This document shows positions 16,356 to 24,384 of a DNA stretch of 31,114 bases, piece by piece. The position numbers and the translations under genes are program-made. The notes below the pieces were generated by a model. It saw only the letters and a list, made by a program, of their open reading frames with translations, ran no database searches and had not been told where the DNA came from. Source of the DNA: an uncultured bacterium (GTDB lineage Bacteria > Cyanobacteriota > Vampirovibrionia > Gastranaerophilales > Gastranaerophilaceae); the NCBI GenBank assembly GCA_900547155.1, contig URFH01000031.1, forward strand, positions 1-31,114. Reading direction: 5' to 3'. Numbering within the stretch: position 1 is the first letter of the stretch; every line of letters begins with the position of its first letter.

Positions 16356-17477
16356 TTATGCAGTTTCATTAATCATTTTTTGCAGATAACTGTATTTCGG
16401 GTAATATGCTTCAGGATTTTCCTTTGCGGCTTTAATTTCATCCTGAACCTGAACGAATAAATCCGCCAGAACCGGGTCAAACTGCGTTCCTGCACATCTT
16501 TTTATCTCCGCAACAGCTGTTTCATGACTCAAAGCCTTGCGGTACGAGCGGGTCGAGGTCATTGCGTCATAAGTGTCGGCAAGAGCAATGATTCTGCCGG
16601 AAAGCGGGATTTCTTCGCCTTTCAACCCCTGCGGATAGCCTGAACCGTCCCATTTTTCATGATGAGTGCGCAGCCAGTTTGAAATTACCGTCAGCTTTTT
16701 AATCCCCATAAGCATTTTTTCACCCTGCTCGGGATGTGATTTCATCACGGCAAATTCTTCGTCCGTAAGCCGCCCCGGTTTGCATAAAATGCTTTGCGGA
16801 ATACCGATTTTCCCTATGTCATGCAGAAGCCCCGCTGTTTCTATTTCTTCAAGCGTTGTGTCATCAAGATTCAGCTTTTTCGCCAGAATCATTGAATAAA
16901 GCGTTACCCTGAGCGAGTGCCCGTGCGTATAAGGGTCTTTTGCGTCGAGCGCAGCAGCGATGAGTTTTATTGTTTTGTAAAAAAGTTCTCTTAAATCCTT
17001 TAAAATAACCGTTTTGTTGTTCACAAGGTCGTATTTTTTAATCCCGGCTTCAATGGTCATTTTCAGCTCTTCGGGGTCAAAAGGCTTTACAATATACTGA
17101 TAAAGGTGGCAATCATTAATAGAATCAACAATTGCGTCCACGTCGAGGTGCCCTGTGAGCAAAATCTTAATTATATCCGGATATTCGTCCGAAACCTGTT
17201 TTAAAAACTCTGTACCCTGCATTTCGGGCATTTTTTGGTCGCTGACGATGAGAGAAATCTCTTTTCCCTTGTCCTCAACGATTTGGAGCGCCTCTTTGCC
17301 GTTAGCTGCGGTGAGAATGTTGTAGTCGCGATGGAGCGTGCGCCGGAGCAGCTGAAGATTATTCACCTCGTCATCTACGAGGAGAATTGTATGCTTGTCA
17401 GCCCTGGAGTTCAGGTTCAGAATGTCTCCGAGGCTCTGTTCAAAGGTATCTTCGTTGAGTAATGCTATTTTATCCAT
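16356..17477 (-). CDS. Response regulator with HD-GYP domain (cyclic-di-GMP phosphodiesterase)
   Basis: This protein has 373 residues. A 27-residue leader is followed by a receiver domain with acidic LVDDE, phospho-acceptor Asp80 in IVSDQKMP, Thr108 and Lys131 (VKPFDP). A linker helix leads to an HD-GYP domain with H219-D220 in HDIGKIGIP, THHEKWDGSGYPQGL and later metal ligands in IALADTYDAM. All main metal and GYP residues are present, so hydrolysis of cyclic-di-GMP is expected, gated by phosphorylation from a sensor kinase not in this window. Such proteins often tune motility, and the flagellin gene lies 2 kb away. No strong ribosome site is visible. Confidence 0.93.
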   Translation of the reverse strand: MDKIALLNEDTFEQSLGDILNLNSRADKHTILLVDDEVNNLQLLRRTLHRDYNILTAANGKEALQIVEDKGKEISLIVSDQKMPEMQGTEFLKQVSDEYPDIIKILLTGHLDVDAIVDSINDCHLYQYIVKPFDPEELKMTIEAGIKKYDLVNNKTVILKDLRELFYKTIKLIAAALDAKDPYTHGHSLRVTLYSMILAKKLNLDDTTLEEIETAGLLHDIGKIGIPQSILCKPGRLTDEEFAVMKSHPEQGEKMLMGIKKLTVISNWLRTHHEKWDGSGYPQGLKGEEIPLSGRIIALADTYDAMTSTRSYRKALSHETAVAEIKRCAGTQFDPVLADLFVQVQDEIKAAKENPEAYYPKYSYLQKMINETA

Positions 17478-17674
17478 ACTTTCACCGCTTTACCATCTTA
17501 TCTTCGGCATTTTTGGGATAAAACTTTAAGGTTTTTTAATTTTTTGTGCATAATATTTACAAAAATTAATCTTTTTCAGTATAAAACAACAATATTATAT
17601 ATTAATTTCGCTCCTTTGAACATACACAGAACGGAGGGTGTAAGTTTTCTATAGAATGCAGGCTTATAAAATTA

Positions 17675-17703
17675 GAAAAGCCCGATTTTTCGGGCTTTTC
17701 TTT
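17675..17703. terminator. Rho-independent terminator
   Basis: GAAAAGCCCG-ATTTTT-CGGGCTTTTC: a perfect 10-bp stem followed by TTT. It lies past the stop of the small gene at 17759 on the minus strand, where its tail is TAATTTTAT. The rest of the 281-nt spacer shows nothing I recognise. Confidence 0.75.
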
Positions 17704-17758
17704 AACTATTCAAACAGGGTGCTGAACTAAGTTGGGGTTGTGATATGTTTCGGGTTAG

Positions 17759-18088
17759 TTATTTGTTCAAAATGTTGTTTGATGATGAGCTGTAATAATA
17801 ATCAATTGCGCTTTGAAGCTCTCTGGCTTTTTGCTGGTTTTTCGGGATGAACATTCCGATTAAATCAGTAAATTTGCCGGAAAGTGCGCCCAGAGGGTCT
17901 TCAACCATATCGCGTTTTTTCTGTCTTGCGGTATTAGCGCTTGCGATGAACTGGTCTGTTACAGCCTGTCTGGCAATGTCAGGGGTTGCTCCGAAAGTCG
18001 GTGCTGCGAGCACGCGGCTTTTGTTCATTAACACTCTTGATTTATTTGTATTTGAATAGTCAACTGAGAGAACTCTGTTTACTTTCAT
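17759..18088 (-). CDS. Small hypothetical protein with N-terminal F-G-A motif
   Basis: This 109-residue protein has no recognised family. It begins MKVNRVLSVDYSN, carries NKSRVL twice in tandem (with different codons, so not a recent duplication), then APTFGATPDIARQ. A helical part follows, ending YYYSSSSNNILNK. The short N-terminus ending in F-G-A resembles MDSISFKANY of the gene at 5247 and may be a lineage-specific leader. AAAAGGACAAG precedes the ATG. A repeated near-palindrome (18245-18260) lies upstream, and a sister copy lies before the EF-hand gene, so the two may share a regulator. There is no hydrophobic segment, so it is probably soluble. Confidence 0.7.
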   Translation of the reverse strand: MKVNRVLSVDYSNTNKSRVLMNKSRVLAAPTFGATPDIARQAVTDQFIASANTARQKKRDMVEDPLGALSGKFTDLIGMFIPKNQQKARELQSAIDYYYSSSSNNILNK

Positions 18089-18244
18089 TTTTCTTGTCCT
18101 TTTCTTGTATCTGATTTGTAATAAGTGTTTTATCTACACTATTTATTACATTTTCATTATGAATCATAAAGTTTTCTTTGTCAACCCTAATTAATAAAAT
18201 CTTTATATCCGGTGAAAAATATTGCCGCATAAGCATTTTGGAAA

Positions 18245-18260
18245 AAGTGTACAAAGTGCA
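18245..18260. promoter_or_regulatory. Near-palindromic operator-like repeat, copy 1
   Basis: AAGTGTACAAAGTGCA. The core GTGTAC-AAA-GTGCAC is one base from a perfect palindrome. It matches 18494-18509 with one difference. Confidence 0.55.
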
Positions 18261-18493
18261 CTTATTCCGGGCTTTTTGAAGTTTTTTGCTCTCTTAACAA
18301 ATGTACATATGTTTTATTAAATATTAGCCACCCGGGTAATGGGTTAAATCGGAAATAAAATAATATAATTTAGTATAAACCCAAAATGCCGTGATTTTAC
18401 CCGGAAAATAGCTCTGGTCTTTGATTTTGTCATGAAAAGCGGGCATGCTTCTCAAAATTTTTTAAAAATTCGTGTTCAAAATTATTCCCGAAT

Positions 18494-18509
18494 AAGTGTA
18501 CAAAGTACA
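18494..18509. promoter_or_regulatory. Near-palindromic operator-like repeat, copy 2
   Basis: AAGTGTACAAAGTACA, about 100 nt upstream of the EF-hand gene. Both copies sit next to a TTATTCC segment. Confidence 0.55.
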
Positions 18510-18602
18510 TTTTAAATCTACTTTAATCAGCGGGTTTACTTTTGGCAAAAAAACATTAAACTGAACATGAGTTATAAGAATTACAGGAACGGAGCACATA
18601 AA

Positions 18603-19163
18603 ATGGGACTATTAAACGGCTCAGGGCTAATGAATACCGCCCTTTACGGATTACAAAACACTTATTCTATTCTTGCACAGAACAGCACTGACGGCAAAAT
18701 CTCGCTAAAAGACATAACAAATCCCTCCACAGAGGTTCTTCAGCAGCTGGGTTACAATTCAAGCTTTGCCCAGTACTTATCTTCTAATTTTTCTGCACTG
18801 GACAAAGACGGAGATGGCACTATTTCTGCTGATGATGTGTCGAACCTTACCTCAAAACTCCAGCAAAACGGGCTTTCTTATCAGGAAATTGTGCAGCTTT
18901 GCTCTTCGGGCGCAATGGGGAATAGCAGTTTGACCTCGACTGTATTGAATTATTTTGACCAGATTGATACTGACGGAAACGGTAGGGTTACAGACGCTGA
19001 AATCAGGGCTTTTAGCCTTAAAGCTGACGAAGAAAGAATGAAAACCAAATATCAGTCTTTCAAAGCCTCGGATATGACGGTTTTTTACGGCGATGAAAAC
19101 TCTTCTGACGAGGAACCGTCGAGTTTGATTGACAATCTTTATCCTAAGGAATCCGATTCATAA
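18603..19163 (+). CDS. EF-hand calcium-binding protein
   Basis: This protein has 186 residues. Two clear EF-hand loops are present: DKDGDGTISADD (around 80-91) and DTDGNGRVTDAE (around 121-132), each with the D-x-D-G-D/N-G pattern. NSTDGKISLKD (around 31-41) looks like a third, degenerate loop. There is no signal peptide, but the N-terminus MGLLNGSGLMNTALYG is mildly hydrophobic. Calcium binding is well supported; the role is unknown. The ATG at 18603 is chosen over 18567 because GGAGC lies 8 nt upstream. A terminator and the flagellin promoter follow, so it is monocistronic. Confidence 0.85.
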   Translation: MGLLNGSGLMNTALYGLQNTYSILAQNSTDGKISLKDITNPSTEVLQQLGYNSSFAQYLSSNFSALDKDGDGTISADDVSNLTSKLQQNGLSYQEIVQLCSSGAMGNSSLTSTVLNYFDQIDTDGNGRVTDAEIRAFSLKADEERMKTKYQSFKASDMTVFYGDENSSDEEPSSLIDNLYPKESDS

Positions 19164-19189
19164 TTAATTATATATAATATAGTGAATTG

Positions 19190-19218
19190 AGCAGGGCGTA
19201 GAAATACGCTCTGTTTTT
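19190..19218 (+). terminator. Rho-independent terminator after the EF-hand gene
   Basis: CAGGGCGT-AGAAAT-ACGCTCTG with one G:U pair, followed by eight T. Confidence 0.85.
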
Positions 19219-19229
19219 TTTGTCTTTTT

Positions 19230-19306
19230 ATACTTTGGTATGAGGGGTTAAACTTTTTATGTAAAATACTATACTAAAGTTGTAGAAATATCATACTAAA
19301 GTTGTA
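19230..19306. promoter_or_regulatory. Triplicated binding-site-like motif upstream of flagellin
   Basis: ATACTAAAGTTGTA occurs at 19271-19284 and 19293-19306, in direct orientation with a 22-bp period (two helical turns). A third, inverted and slightly altered copy is ACTTTGGTATG at 19232-19242. The second copy abuts the sigma-28 -35 element. This is a plausible activator or repressor array for flagellin. Confidence 0.6.
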
Positions 19307-19333
19307 TAAAGTTATCAAAAATTGTGCCGTAAA
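19307..19333 (+). promoter_or_regulatory. Sigma-28 (FliA) promoter of flagellin
   Basis: TAAAGTTA, an 11-bp spacer, then GCCGTAAA. The consensus is TAAAGTTT-N11-GCCGATAA, so both elements and the spacing fit closely. It lies 68 nt upstream of the flagellin ATG. Confidence 0.88.
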
Positions 19334-19401
19334 TAGATACGTAGAGAGAAATACCATCATGTAAAGAGTATTACTATGGATGGAAGAAAGAGGAAAAACA
19401 A

Positions 19402-20265
19402 ATGGCTATTATTGTGAACACGAACATGTCCTCGTTAATTGCCCAAAGGAATTTAACGAATGCGACAAACGGGCTCAACACTGCGCTGCAGAGAATGTCC
19501 ACAGGGTACAAGGTAAACAAGGCGGCTGATGATGCTGCGGGGATGTTTATCGCAACAAATTTAGAAACACAAATCAGAGGCTCAAAAGTAGCACAAACAA
19601 ACGTCAAAACCGGCACAAATCTGCTTCAGATTGCAGAAGGCGACATTGAACTTCTTGAAGACAACCTCTTGAGGATGAGAGATTTGGCTGTGCAGGCTGC
19701 TAACAGCGTTTATTCCGAGGAATCTATGCAGGCAATGGCTGATGAAGTTCAATACCGTGCTCAAGAGATTACCAGGGTAGCTACAGCCTCGCAGTTCAAC
19801 GGTCTGCACCTACTGGATGGTACGGGCTTGCCGGACGGCTTGAGATTGCAGGTCGGCCCTAACGCTGATGAGGACCAAAACTCAATGGTGATTGACGCTA
19901 CGGTATTTGCGGCAACGGATGCTGATACTTTGCTGGGCGGAGATGCTGCAGACACGATTACTACTGCTTTTGAGAATGCAACGAACGCTGCTGCGTTTAT
20001 TGAAACGCTTGATACTGCACTTTTGGACTTGAATACAAGAAAAGCTGCAATCGGTGCTTACCAGAACAGGCTGGATTCAGCGTTGGATTCACTCGTAACG
20101 AACGTAGAAAACTCGACAGAAGCCAAATCGACAATTATGGACGCGGACATTGCGGAAGAAGCTGCAAACTACTCAAAATACCAGATTCTTCAGCAATCAA
20201 CAGCAGCTCTGCTGACGCAGGCTAACCAGCTGCCTGCTCTTGCGCTCCAGTTGATTGGCGGTTAA
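19402..20265 (+). CDS. fliC: Flagellin
   Basis: This short flagellin has 287 residues. The conserved N-terminal D0/D1 region reads IIVNTNMSSLIAQRNL, then LQRMSTGYKVNKAADDAAGM. The C-terminal D1/D0 region ends YSKYQILQQSTAALLTQANQ and ALALQLIGG. The variable middle (roughly 150-200) is small, so the outer domains are almost absent. LLRMRDLAVQAAN keeps the Arg and neighbouring residues that in other bacteria form the Toll-like receptor 5 contact. It is exported by the flagellar type III system and polymerises into the filament. AGAGGAAAAAC precedes the ATG. A sigma-28 promoter and a terminator make it a single-gene unit. Confidence 0.96.
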   Translation: MAIIVNTNMSSLIAQRNLTNATNGLNTALQRMSTGYKVNKAADDAAGMFIATNLETQIRGSKVAQTNVKTGTNLLQIAEGDIELLEDNLLRMRDLAVQAANSVYSEESMQAMADEVQYRAQEITRVATASQFNGLHLLDGTGLPDGLRLQVGPNADEDQNSMVIDATVFAATDADTLLGGDAADTITTAFENATNAAAFIETLDTALLDLNTRKAAIGAYQNRLDSALDSLVTNVENSTEAKSTIMDADIAEEAANYSKYQILQQSTAALLTQANQLPALALQLIGG

Positions 20266-20291
20266 AAACAAAGGATTAACTAATACTCTTT

Positions 20292-20325
20292 ACCCGGGGG
20301 AAATAGCCTTCCCCGGTTTCCTTTG
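20292..20325 (+). terminator. Terminator after flagellin
   Basis: CCGGGGGAA and TTCCCCGG form a GC-rich stem at 20294-20316, followed by a loose T-rich stretch. The upstream TAATACTCTTTAC overlaps it. Confidence 0.7.
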
Positions 20326-20461
20326 TATCTTTTGTTTTGCGTTTTTTGTAATAAAAATAGAAATTCTGCTATGCGGTTACGTTTCCGCAGGCAAATTACG
20401 CATTAATCGTCCATTTTTCCATGCCATTTTCCGTTGTGCGATGGAAAACAATTAAGATAAA

Positions 20462-21253
20462 TCAAACTAACAGGAGCCCTGCGCCGATAAAGAACATTCC
20501 TGCAAAAATCCCGACCATAACATCGTGATTTTCTCCGTATTCACGCGCCAGCGGCATTAATGTATCCAGAGAAATATAAACCATAATCCCTGCAACAATT
20601 GAGAATAAAACGCCGATTGCCATCTGCGGCATGAACATTTTTATCAAAATAAATCCGATTATTGCACCGACAGGGCCGGAAAGGCTTGCCAGAAACGTGA
20701 AAAGCATGGCAATACGTTTTTTTCCGGTTGCATGGTATACCGGCAGGCTTATTGCAATGCCCTCGGGCATGTTGTGGATGGCAAGAGCGACCGCCAGAGG
20801 AAGTCCGAGCTTGATATTTGTGCTCGCAACCAGAAACATTGTCAAACCCTCGGGGAATCTGTGAAGGCAGATTGCAAGTGCGGTTAAAATGCCGGCCTGG
20901 TTGACTTTTTCGTCCTTTTCGGTGATTTCGCTTTCGGGCTTGTCGATTAAATCGTTTCCGAAGTGGGCAGGCATGAAATAGTCGATTAAAGCGGCTATTC
21001 CGATACCCGTAAAGAACCCGAGAAAGGTAATCAACGGCGCCATATCACCGAAAAACTGCGCTGTATAGGCTCTTGAGTCTTTTAAAATCTCTGTAAGCGC
21101 CATATAAACCATTACACCGGCTGAAAACCCCAGCCCGATAGCAAGAACGCGCATGTTTGTCCTTTTCATGATAAATGAGAGCGAACCGCCCGCTACAGTT
21201 GCAAATCCCGCTATCAAAGTCAGCGCAAATGCCAATAAATATTGTGAATCCAT
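20462..21253 (-). CDS. ZIP-family divalent metal transporter (ZupT-like)
   Basis: This protein has about 263 residues and around eight hydrophobic segments. TM4-TM5 signatures are HRFPEGLTMFLVAS and HNMPEGIAISLP, with the His-Glu metal ligands of ZIP proteins; PHFGNDL and EKDEK lie in the cytoplasmic loop between TM3 and TM4. It would move zinc or other divalent metals into the cytoplasm across the inner membrane. The ATG at 21253 is chosen over 21298 because AAGGGA lies 5 nt upstream and the longer form overlaps prfA. It lies 19 nt after the prfA stop codon on the same strand and is probably co-transcribed. Confidence 0.92.
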   Translation of the reverse strand: MDSQYLLAFALTLIAGFATVAGGSLSFIMKRTNMRVLAIGLGFSAGVMVYMALTEILKDSRAYTAQFFGDMAPLITFLGFFTGIGIAALIDYFMPAHFGNDLIDKPESEITEKDEKVNQAGILTALAICLHRFPEGLTMFLVASTNIKLGLPLAVALAIHNMPEGIAISLPVYHATGKKRIAMLFTFLASLSGPVGAIIGFILIKMFMPQMAIGVLFSIVAGIMVYISLDTLMPLAREYGENHDVMVGIFAGMFFIGAGLLLV

Positions 21254-21272
21254 AGTTATCCCTTGAGAACTG

Positions 21273-22355
21273 TTAATCCAGTTCTGCCAATTTTTCAAGT
21301 TTTAGTTTCTGGTCATGTTCGATAAGAAGATTTATTAATTCTTCCAAATCGCCGTCAATAACCGTCCAAACATTGAGATTTTGACCGATTCTGTGGTCGG
21401 TCAGCCTGCCCTGCGGGAAATTGTAGGTTCTGATTCTTTCCGAACGGTCGCCTGTGCCCACCTGTGAGCGGCGAAGGTCGGTGATTTCCTGCATTTGTTT
21501 TTGAGTTTCTATGTCGTAGAGTTTTGCTTTCAAAATTTGCAAAGCTCTTTCCTTGTTTTGAAGCTGTGAGCGTTCTTCTGTGCAGAAAATCATAATTCCG
21601 CTCGGTTTGTGGAAAACGCGTACAGCTGTTTCAACTTTGTTTACGTTCTGGCCGCCTGCGCCGCCCGAACGGGCCGTTGAAATCTCCAAATCCGAGGGAT
21701 TCAGCTCGATTTCGACGTCGTCAACCTCGGGCATAACTGCGACAGTCGCCGTGGAGGTGTGAACACGCCCCTGCGACTCGGTTTGGGGCACTCTCTGGAC
21801 GCGGTGCACGCCGGATTCATATTTTAGCTTGGAATAAATGCTGTCGCCCTTGATAGAAATGATTACTTCGGAAACGCCGCCGGCTTCGCATTCTGTCATG
21901 CTCAAAATTTGTGTTTGCCAGCCCTGTTTGTCCGCGAAACGCAAATACATCCTCATCAGGTCGCCTGCGAAGATGTTAGCCTCGTCGCCGCCTGCGGAAC
22001 CGCGGATTTCGAGCATAATATCTTTGTCATCCATCGGGTCGCGCGGGAGAAGCAGGACTTTCATGCGTTCTGAGAGCTCTTCGTTTTTCTTTTCGTTTGT
22101 TTCAATTTCCGATTTAAGAAATTCTTTCATTTCTTCGTCGGATTCGGCTTTTATAAGCTCTTTTGCGTCTTCAATCGCTTCGTTGTTGGCTTTCCATTGC
22201 TGATAAACCTCAACGGTTTCTTCCATTGCTTTTCTTTGCTTTGAAAGGTCGCGAAAGCGTTCATAATCCTGAATTACCGCAGGATCCGAGAGCGTAATTC
22301 CCAGTTCTTTATATTTTTCTTCAATTTGAAGAATTTTATCTAGCATATCTTTCAT
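21273..22355 (-). CDS. prfA: Peptide chain release factor 1
   Basis: This class I release factor has 360 residues, a normal length. The codon-recognition motif is PQT (190-192) in [18 protein letters not shown], the RF1-type P-x-T that reads UAA and UAG. GGQ is at 234-236 in [15 protein letters not shown] and contacts the peptidyl-transferase centre. The N-terminal coiled coil spans about 1-100. There is no Shine-Dalgarno site; TAAAAT lies 6 nt before the ATG, so the message may be leaderless. The zip transporter follows 19 nt downstream. Confidence 0.97.
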   Translation of the reverse strand: MKDMLDKILQIEEKYKELGITLSDPAVIQDYERFRDLSKQRKAMEETVEVYQQWKANNEAIEDAKELIKAESDEEMKEFLKSEIETNEKKNEELSERMKVLLLPRDPMDDKDIMLEIRGSAGGDEANIFAGDLMRMYLRFADKQGWQTQILSMTECEAGGVSEVIISIKGDSIYSKLKYESGVHRVQRVPQTESQGRVHTSTATVAVMPEVDDVEIELNPSDLEISTARSGGAGGQNVNKVETAVRVFHKPSGIMIFCTEERSQLQNKERALQILKAKLYDIETQKQMQEITDLRRSQVGTGDRSERIRTYNFPQGRLTDHRIGQNLNVWTVIDGDLEELINLLIEHDQKLKLEKLAELD

Positions 22356-22524
22356 AGTTTTATTTTATAATAAACAAAAAAATTTGCGCATTGGTATTTT
22401 GCGGTGGGAACCGTTTCACTTTTCCCACCCTACATTTAAACAATCTTAAAATCCCATTTCCCCCGCTCAGGGAAGGAGCAATCGTTGCAATGCGTCAGTA
22501 TTGCTTACGGTTTTTGTAAAAAAA
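22356..22524. other. Spacer with dispersed repeat remnants
   Basis: It holds the second 36-nt repeat (22399-22434) and a diverged tail of the composite unit (22471-22510, GGAAGGAGCA then TGCGTCAGTATT), in the same order as in the 15.9-16.3 kb spacer. No gene is seen. Confidence 0.65.
22399..22434. repeat. 36-nt dispersed repeat, copy 2
   Basis: Exact match to 16037-16072, with GGTGGGAA/TTCCCACC hairpin arms. Confidence 0.85.
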
Positions 22525-22830
22525 TCATGCGATTTTTGAAAATTCCTCAAATTCCGGCAATGTTTCGATATCGACGTTAATCAGGCGCATAGGCTTTATC
22601 TGGCTTTTCACAATTTCGTCTTTCACAACCCAGCGCAGCCTGCCATCGAGGTATTTTGCAAAGTGAAATGTCGAACAAAGTACGCAAACTTTCATTGCGT
22701 CGATAAAATTAAGCGAAGAAATGTCGATGTTCAGCGTTTTGCAGTTGTTTTTGTTAATATATGCTTTCAACTCTTCAATGCCGCAAAAAATATCGCCGCT
22801 GCGATTTTCAAAGCTGTAAGTGCTCGTCAT
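22525..22830 (-). CDS. Small STAS-like protein
   Basis: This protein has 101 residues. CKTLNIDISSLNFIDAMKV resembles the strand-loop-helix of STAS/anti-sigma-factor-antagonist domains, where an Asp-Ser-x-x-x-hydrophobic-D stretch precedes the regulatory helix. LCSTFHFAKYLDGRLRWVV would be the following helix and strand. The usual phosphorylatable Ser is not evident, so a partner-switching role is unproven. CTAAGGAATAT lies upstream of the ATG. It is divergent from glutamine synthetase with a spacer of about 130 nt. The fold assignment is tentative. Confidence 0.65.
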   Translation of the reverse strand: MTSTYSFENRSGDIFCGIEELKAYINKNNCKTLNIDISSLNFIDAMKVCVLCSTFHFAKYLDGRLRWVVKDEIVKSQIKPMRLINVDIETLPEFEEFSKIA

Positions 22831-22950
22831 AAATAATATATTCCTTAGATTTCAAGATATGGGGTTTTTCTTTGTATAATAATTTTCGGCTTGAATTTCA
22901 AAAAGTTTAATTTTGAAGAACAATCTCAACTAAAAAGAGTATTTTTAAAG

Positions 22951-22956
22951 TATAAT
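22951..22956 (+). promoter_or_regulatory. TATAAT -10 box 6 nt before the glutamine synthetase ATG
   Basis: TATAAT-GAAAAT-ATG. A second TATAAT at 22875-22880 is an alternative that would yield a leader of about 75 nt. No clear -35 box is seen for either. Confidence 0.45.
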
Positions 22957-22962
22957 GAAAAT

Positions 22963-24288
22963 ATGCCTACCGACGCAGAAATTAAAAACATAATTAAAGA
23001 AAAAAATATAAACTCCATCTATCTCCAGTTTTCAGATATTTCCGGACAGGTAAAAAACATAAATCTGCCCGCGTATGAAATCGACAGGATTTTGAACAAC
23101 GAAATTTCCTTTGACGGCTCGGCTGTTTGCGGGTTTAGAAACAATGAAACCGAGGATTTGTTCTGTTATCCGGACAAAAATACGTTTTTGGCGTTTCCGT
23201 TTAAGTTTTCCAAACTCCAGAACACGGCAAGGCTGATTTGCGACATTTACAAAGCCGACGGAACGCCTTATCCGGGCTGCCCGAGGGCAAATCTTAAACG
23301 TGTTATTGAAAACGCGAAAAAATATAATTACACAATGAAAATCGCGCCGGAAACCGAATTTTTTCTTTTCAAAGTCGATGAAAACTCAAATATAATAAGC
23401 ACTTTGAAAGATTCCGTCGGATATTACGATTTGAACTCCGATGAAAACCTTGAGGATGTTCTTGCGAGCATTGTTGCGGCAATGGCGGAGATGGGCTGGG
23501 ATATTAACGCTGTTCACCACGAGGGTGCGCCTTTTCAGCATGAAATTGACCTCGGATATGACGATGTTTTGCGCTCGGCGGACAATTTTGCAACATTTAA
23601 GTTCGTGGTAAAAGCGATTGCCCTGAAATACGGCCTGAATGCGTCTTTTATGCCCAAACCCGTTTACGGTATCAACGGCTCGGGTCTGCATTTGAACCTT
23701 GTGCTTTCTCAAAACGGCAAAAATGCTTTCTATGACCCTGCCGGAACTTATCAGCTCTCTGAAACCGCGCAGTACGTTGTCGGCTCGCTTTTGAAGAATG
23801 TGTCGGGGATTACAGCGCTTTTGAACCCCTCGGTCAACAGCTACAAAAGGCTCGTAAAAGACTATGAGGCGCCGATTTATATTGCATGGTCGGTTCTGAA
23901 CAGGGGTTCGCTTGTCAGAATCCCCTCAAACAGAGATGAAGACACGAAAATCGAGCTCCGTTCGCCGGATGCGAGCATAAATCCTTATTTTGCCTTTGCG
24001 GCGGTTTTGCAAACCTGCATGGACGGAATCAGAAATAAAATCGACCCCCCTGCGCCGATTGAAAAAGACCTTTTTCAGCTTTCTAACAACGAAATTAAGC
24101 TCCGCAAGATAAAATCATTGCCCGAAAACCTTTCGGACGCCCTTGACAGCTTTGAAAAGAATCTCACAGCAAAAGCCTCGCTCGGCGAGTACATTTTTAA
24201 TGAATTTTTGACCCAGAAACGCGCTGAGTGGAACATGTACCGCAAACAGGTCACAAAGTGGGAACTGGAAACGTATTTGGATGTTTAG
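22963..24288 (+). CDS. glnA: Glutamine synthetase, type I
   Basis: This protein has 441 residues, the length of GSI-alpha enzymes. The beta-grasp domain reads LQFSDISGQVKN, then SFDGSAVCGF. Catalytic glutamates are in KIAPETEFFLF (130 and 132) and HHEGAPFQHEIDL. The ATP/metal segment is NGSGLHLNLVL, and R-rich substrate residues lie in IPSNRDEDTKIELRSPDAS. There is no adenylylation-loop Tyr context, as in the alpha type. It makes glutamine from glutamate and ammonia in the cytoplasm. A TTG at 22891 would extend it by 24 residues without family support, and the ATG at 22963 gives the usual start. There is no ribosome site. It is likely monocistronic. Confidence 0.93.
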   Translation: MPTDAEIKNIIKEKNINSIYLQFSDISGQVKNINLPAYEIDRILNNEISFDGSAVCGFRNNETEDLFCYPDKNTFLAFPFKFSKLQNTARLICDIYKADGTPYPGCPRANLKRVIENAKKYNYTMKIAPETEFFLFKVDENSNIISTLKDSVGYYDLNSDENLEDVLASIVAAMAEMGWDINAVHHEGAPFQHEIDLGYDDVLRSADNFATFKFVVKAIALKYGLNASFMPKPVYGINGSGLHLNLVLSQNGKNAFYDPAGTYQLSETAQYVVGSLLKNVSGITALLNPSVNSYKRLVKDYEAPIYIAWSVLNRGSLVRIPSNRDEDTKIELRSPDASINPYFAFAAVLQTCMDGIRNKIDPPAPIEKDLFQLSNNEIKLRKIKSLPENLSDALDSFEKNLTAKASLGEYIFNEFLTQKRAEWNMYRKQVTKWELETYLDV

Positions 24289-24384
24289 TTAATATAATTT
24301 AATATTTTTTCACCTCTGCGGGCAATTTTTCTTCCTCAAAATACTTTAATGTTATATGAGGATTACAGAAAAGGAGATATTTTA

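Larger units (their letters stand above)
18089..18602. other. Divergent regulatory spacer of about 510 nt
   Basis: No supported gene is present. The spacer holds two copies of a near-palindrome (18245-18260 and 18494-18509) and a related ATGTACAT palindrome near 18301. It separates the small FGA protein from the EF-hand protein. Confidence 0.65.

Noticed and set aside
15836..16372. Plus-strand 178-residue frame after ompH
   Set aside because: It is made entirely of dispersed repeats (Pro/Arg-rich translation) and has no family features.
18060..18254. Minus-strand 64-residue frame before the FGA protein
   Set aside because: It overlaps the better-supported gene, has no ribosome site and lies in the regulatory spacer.
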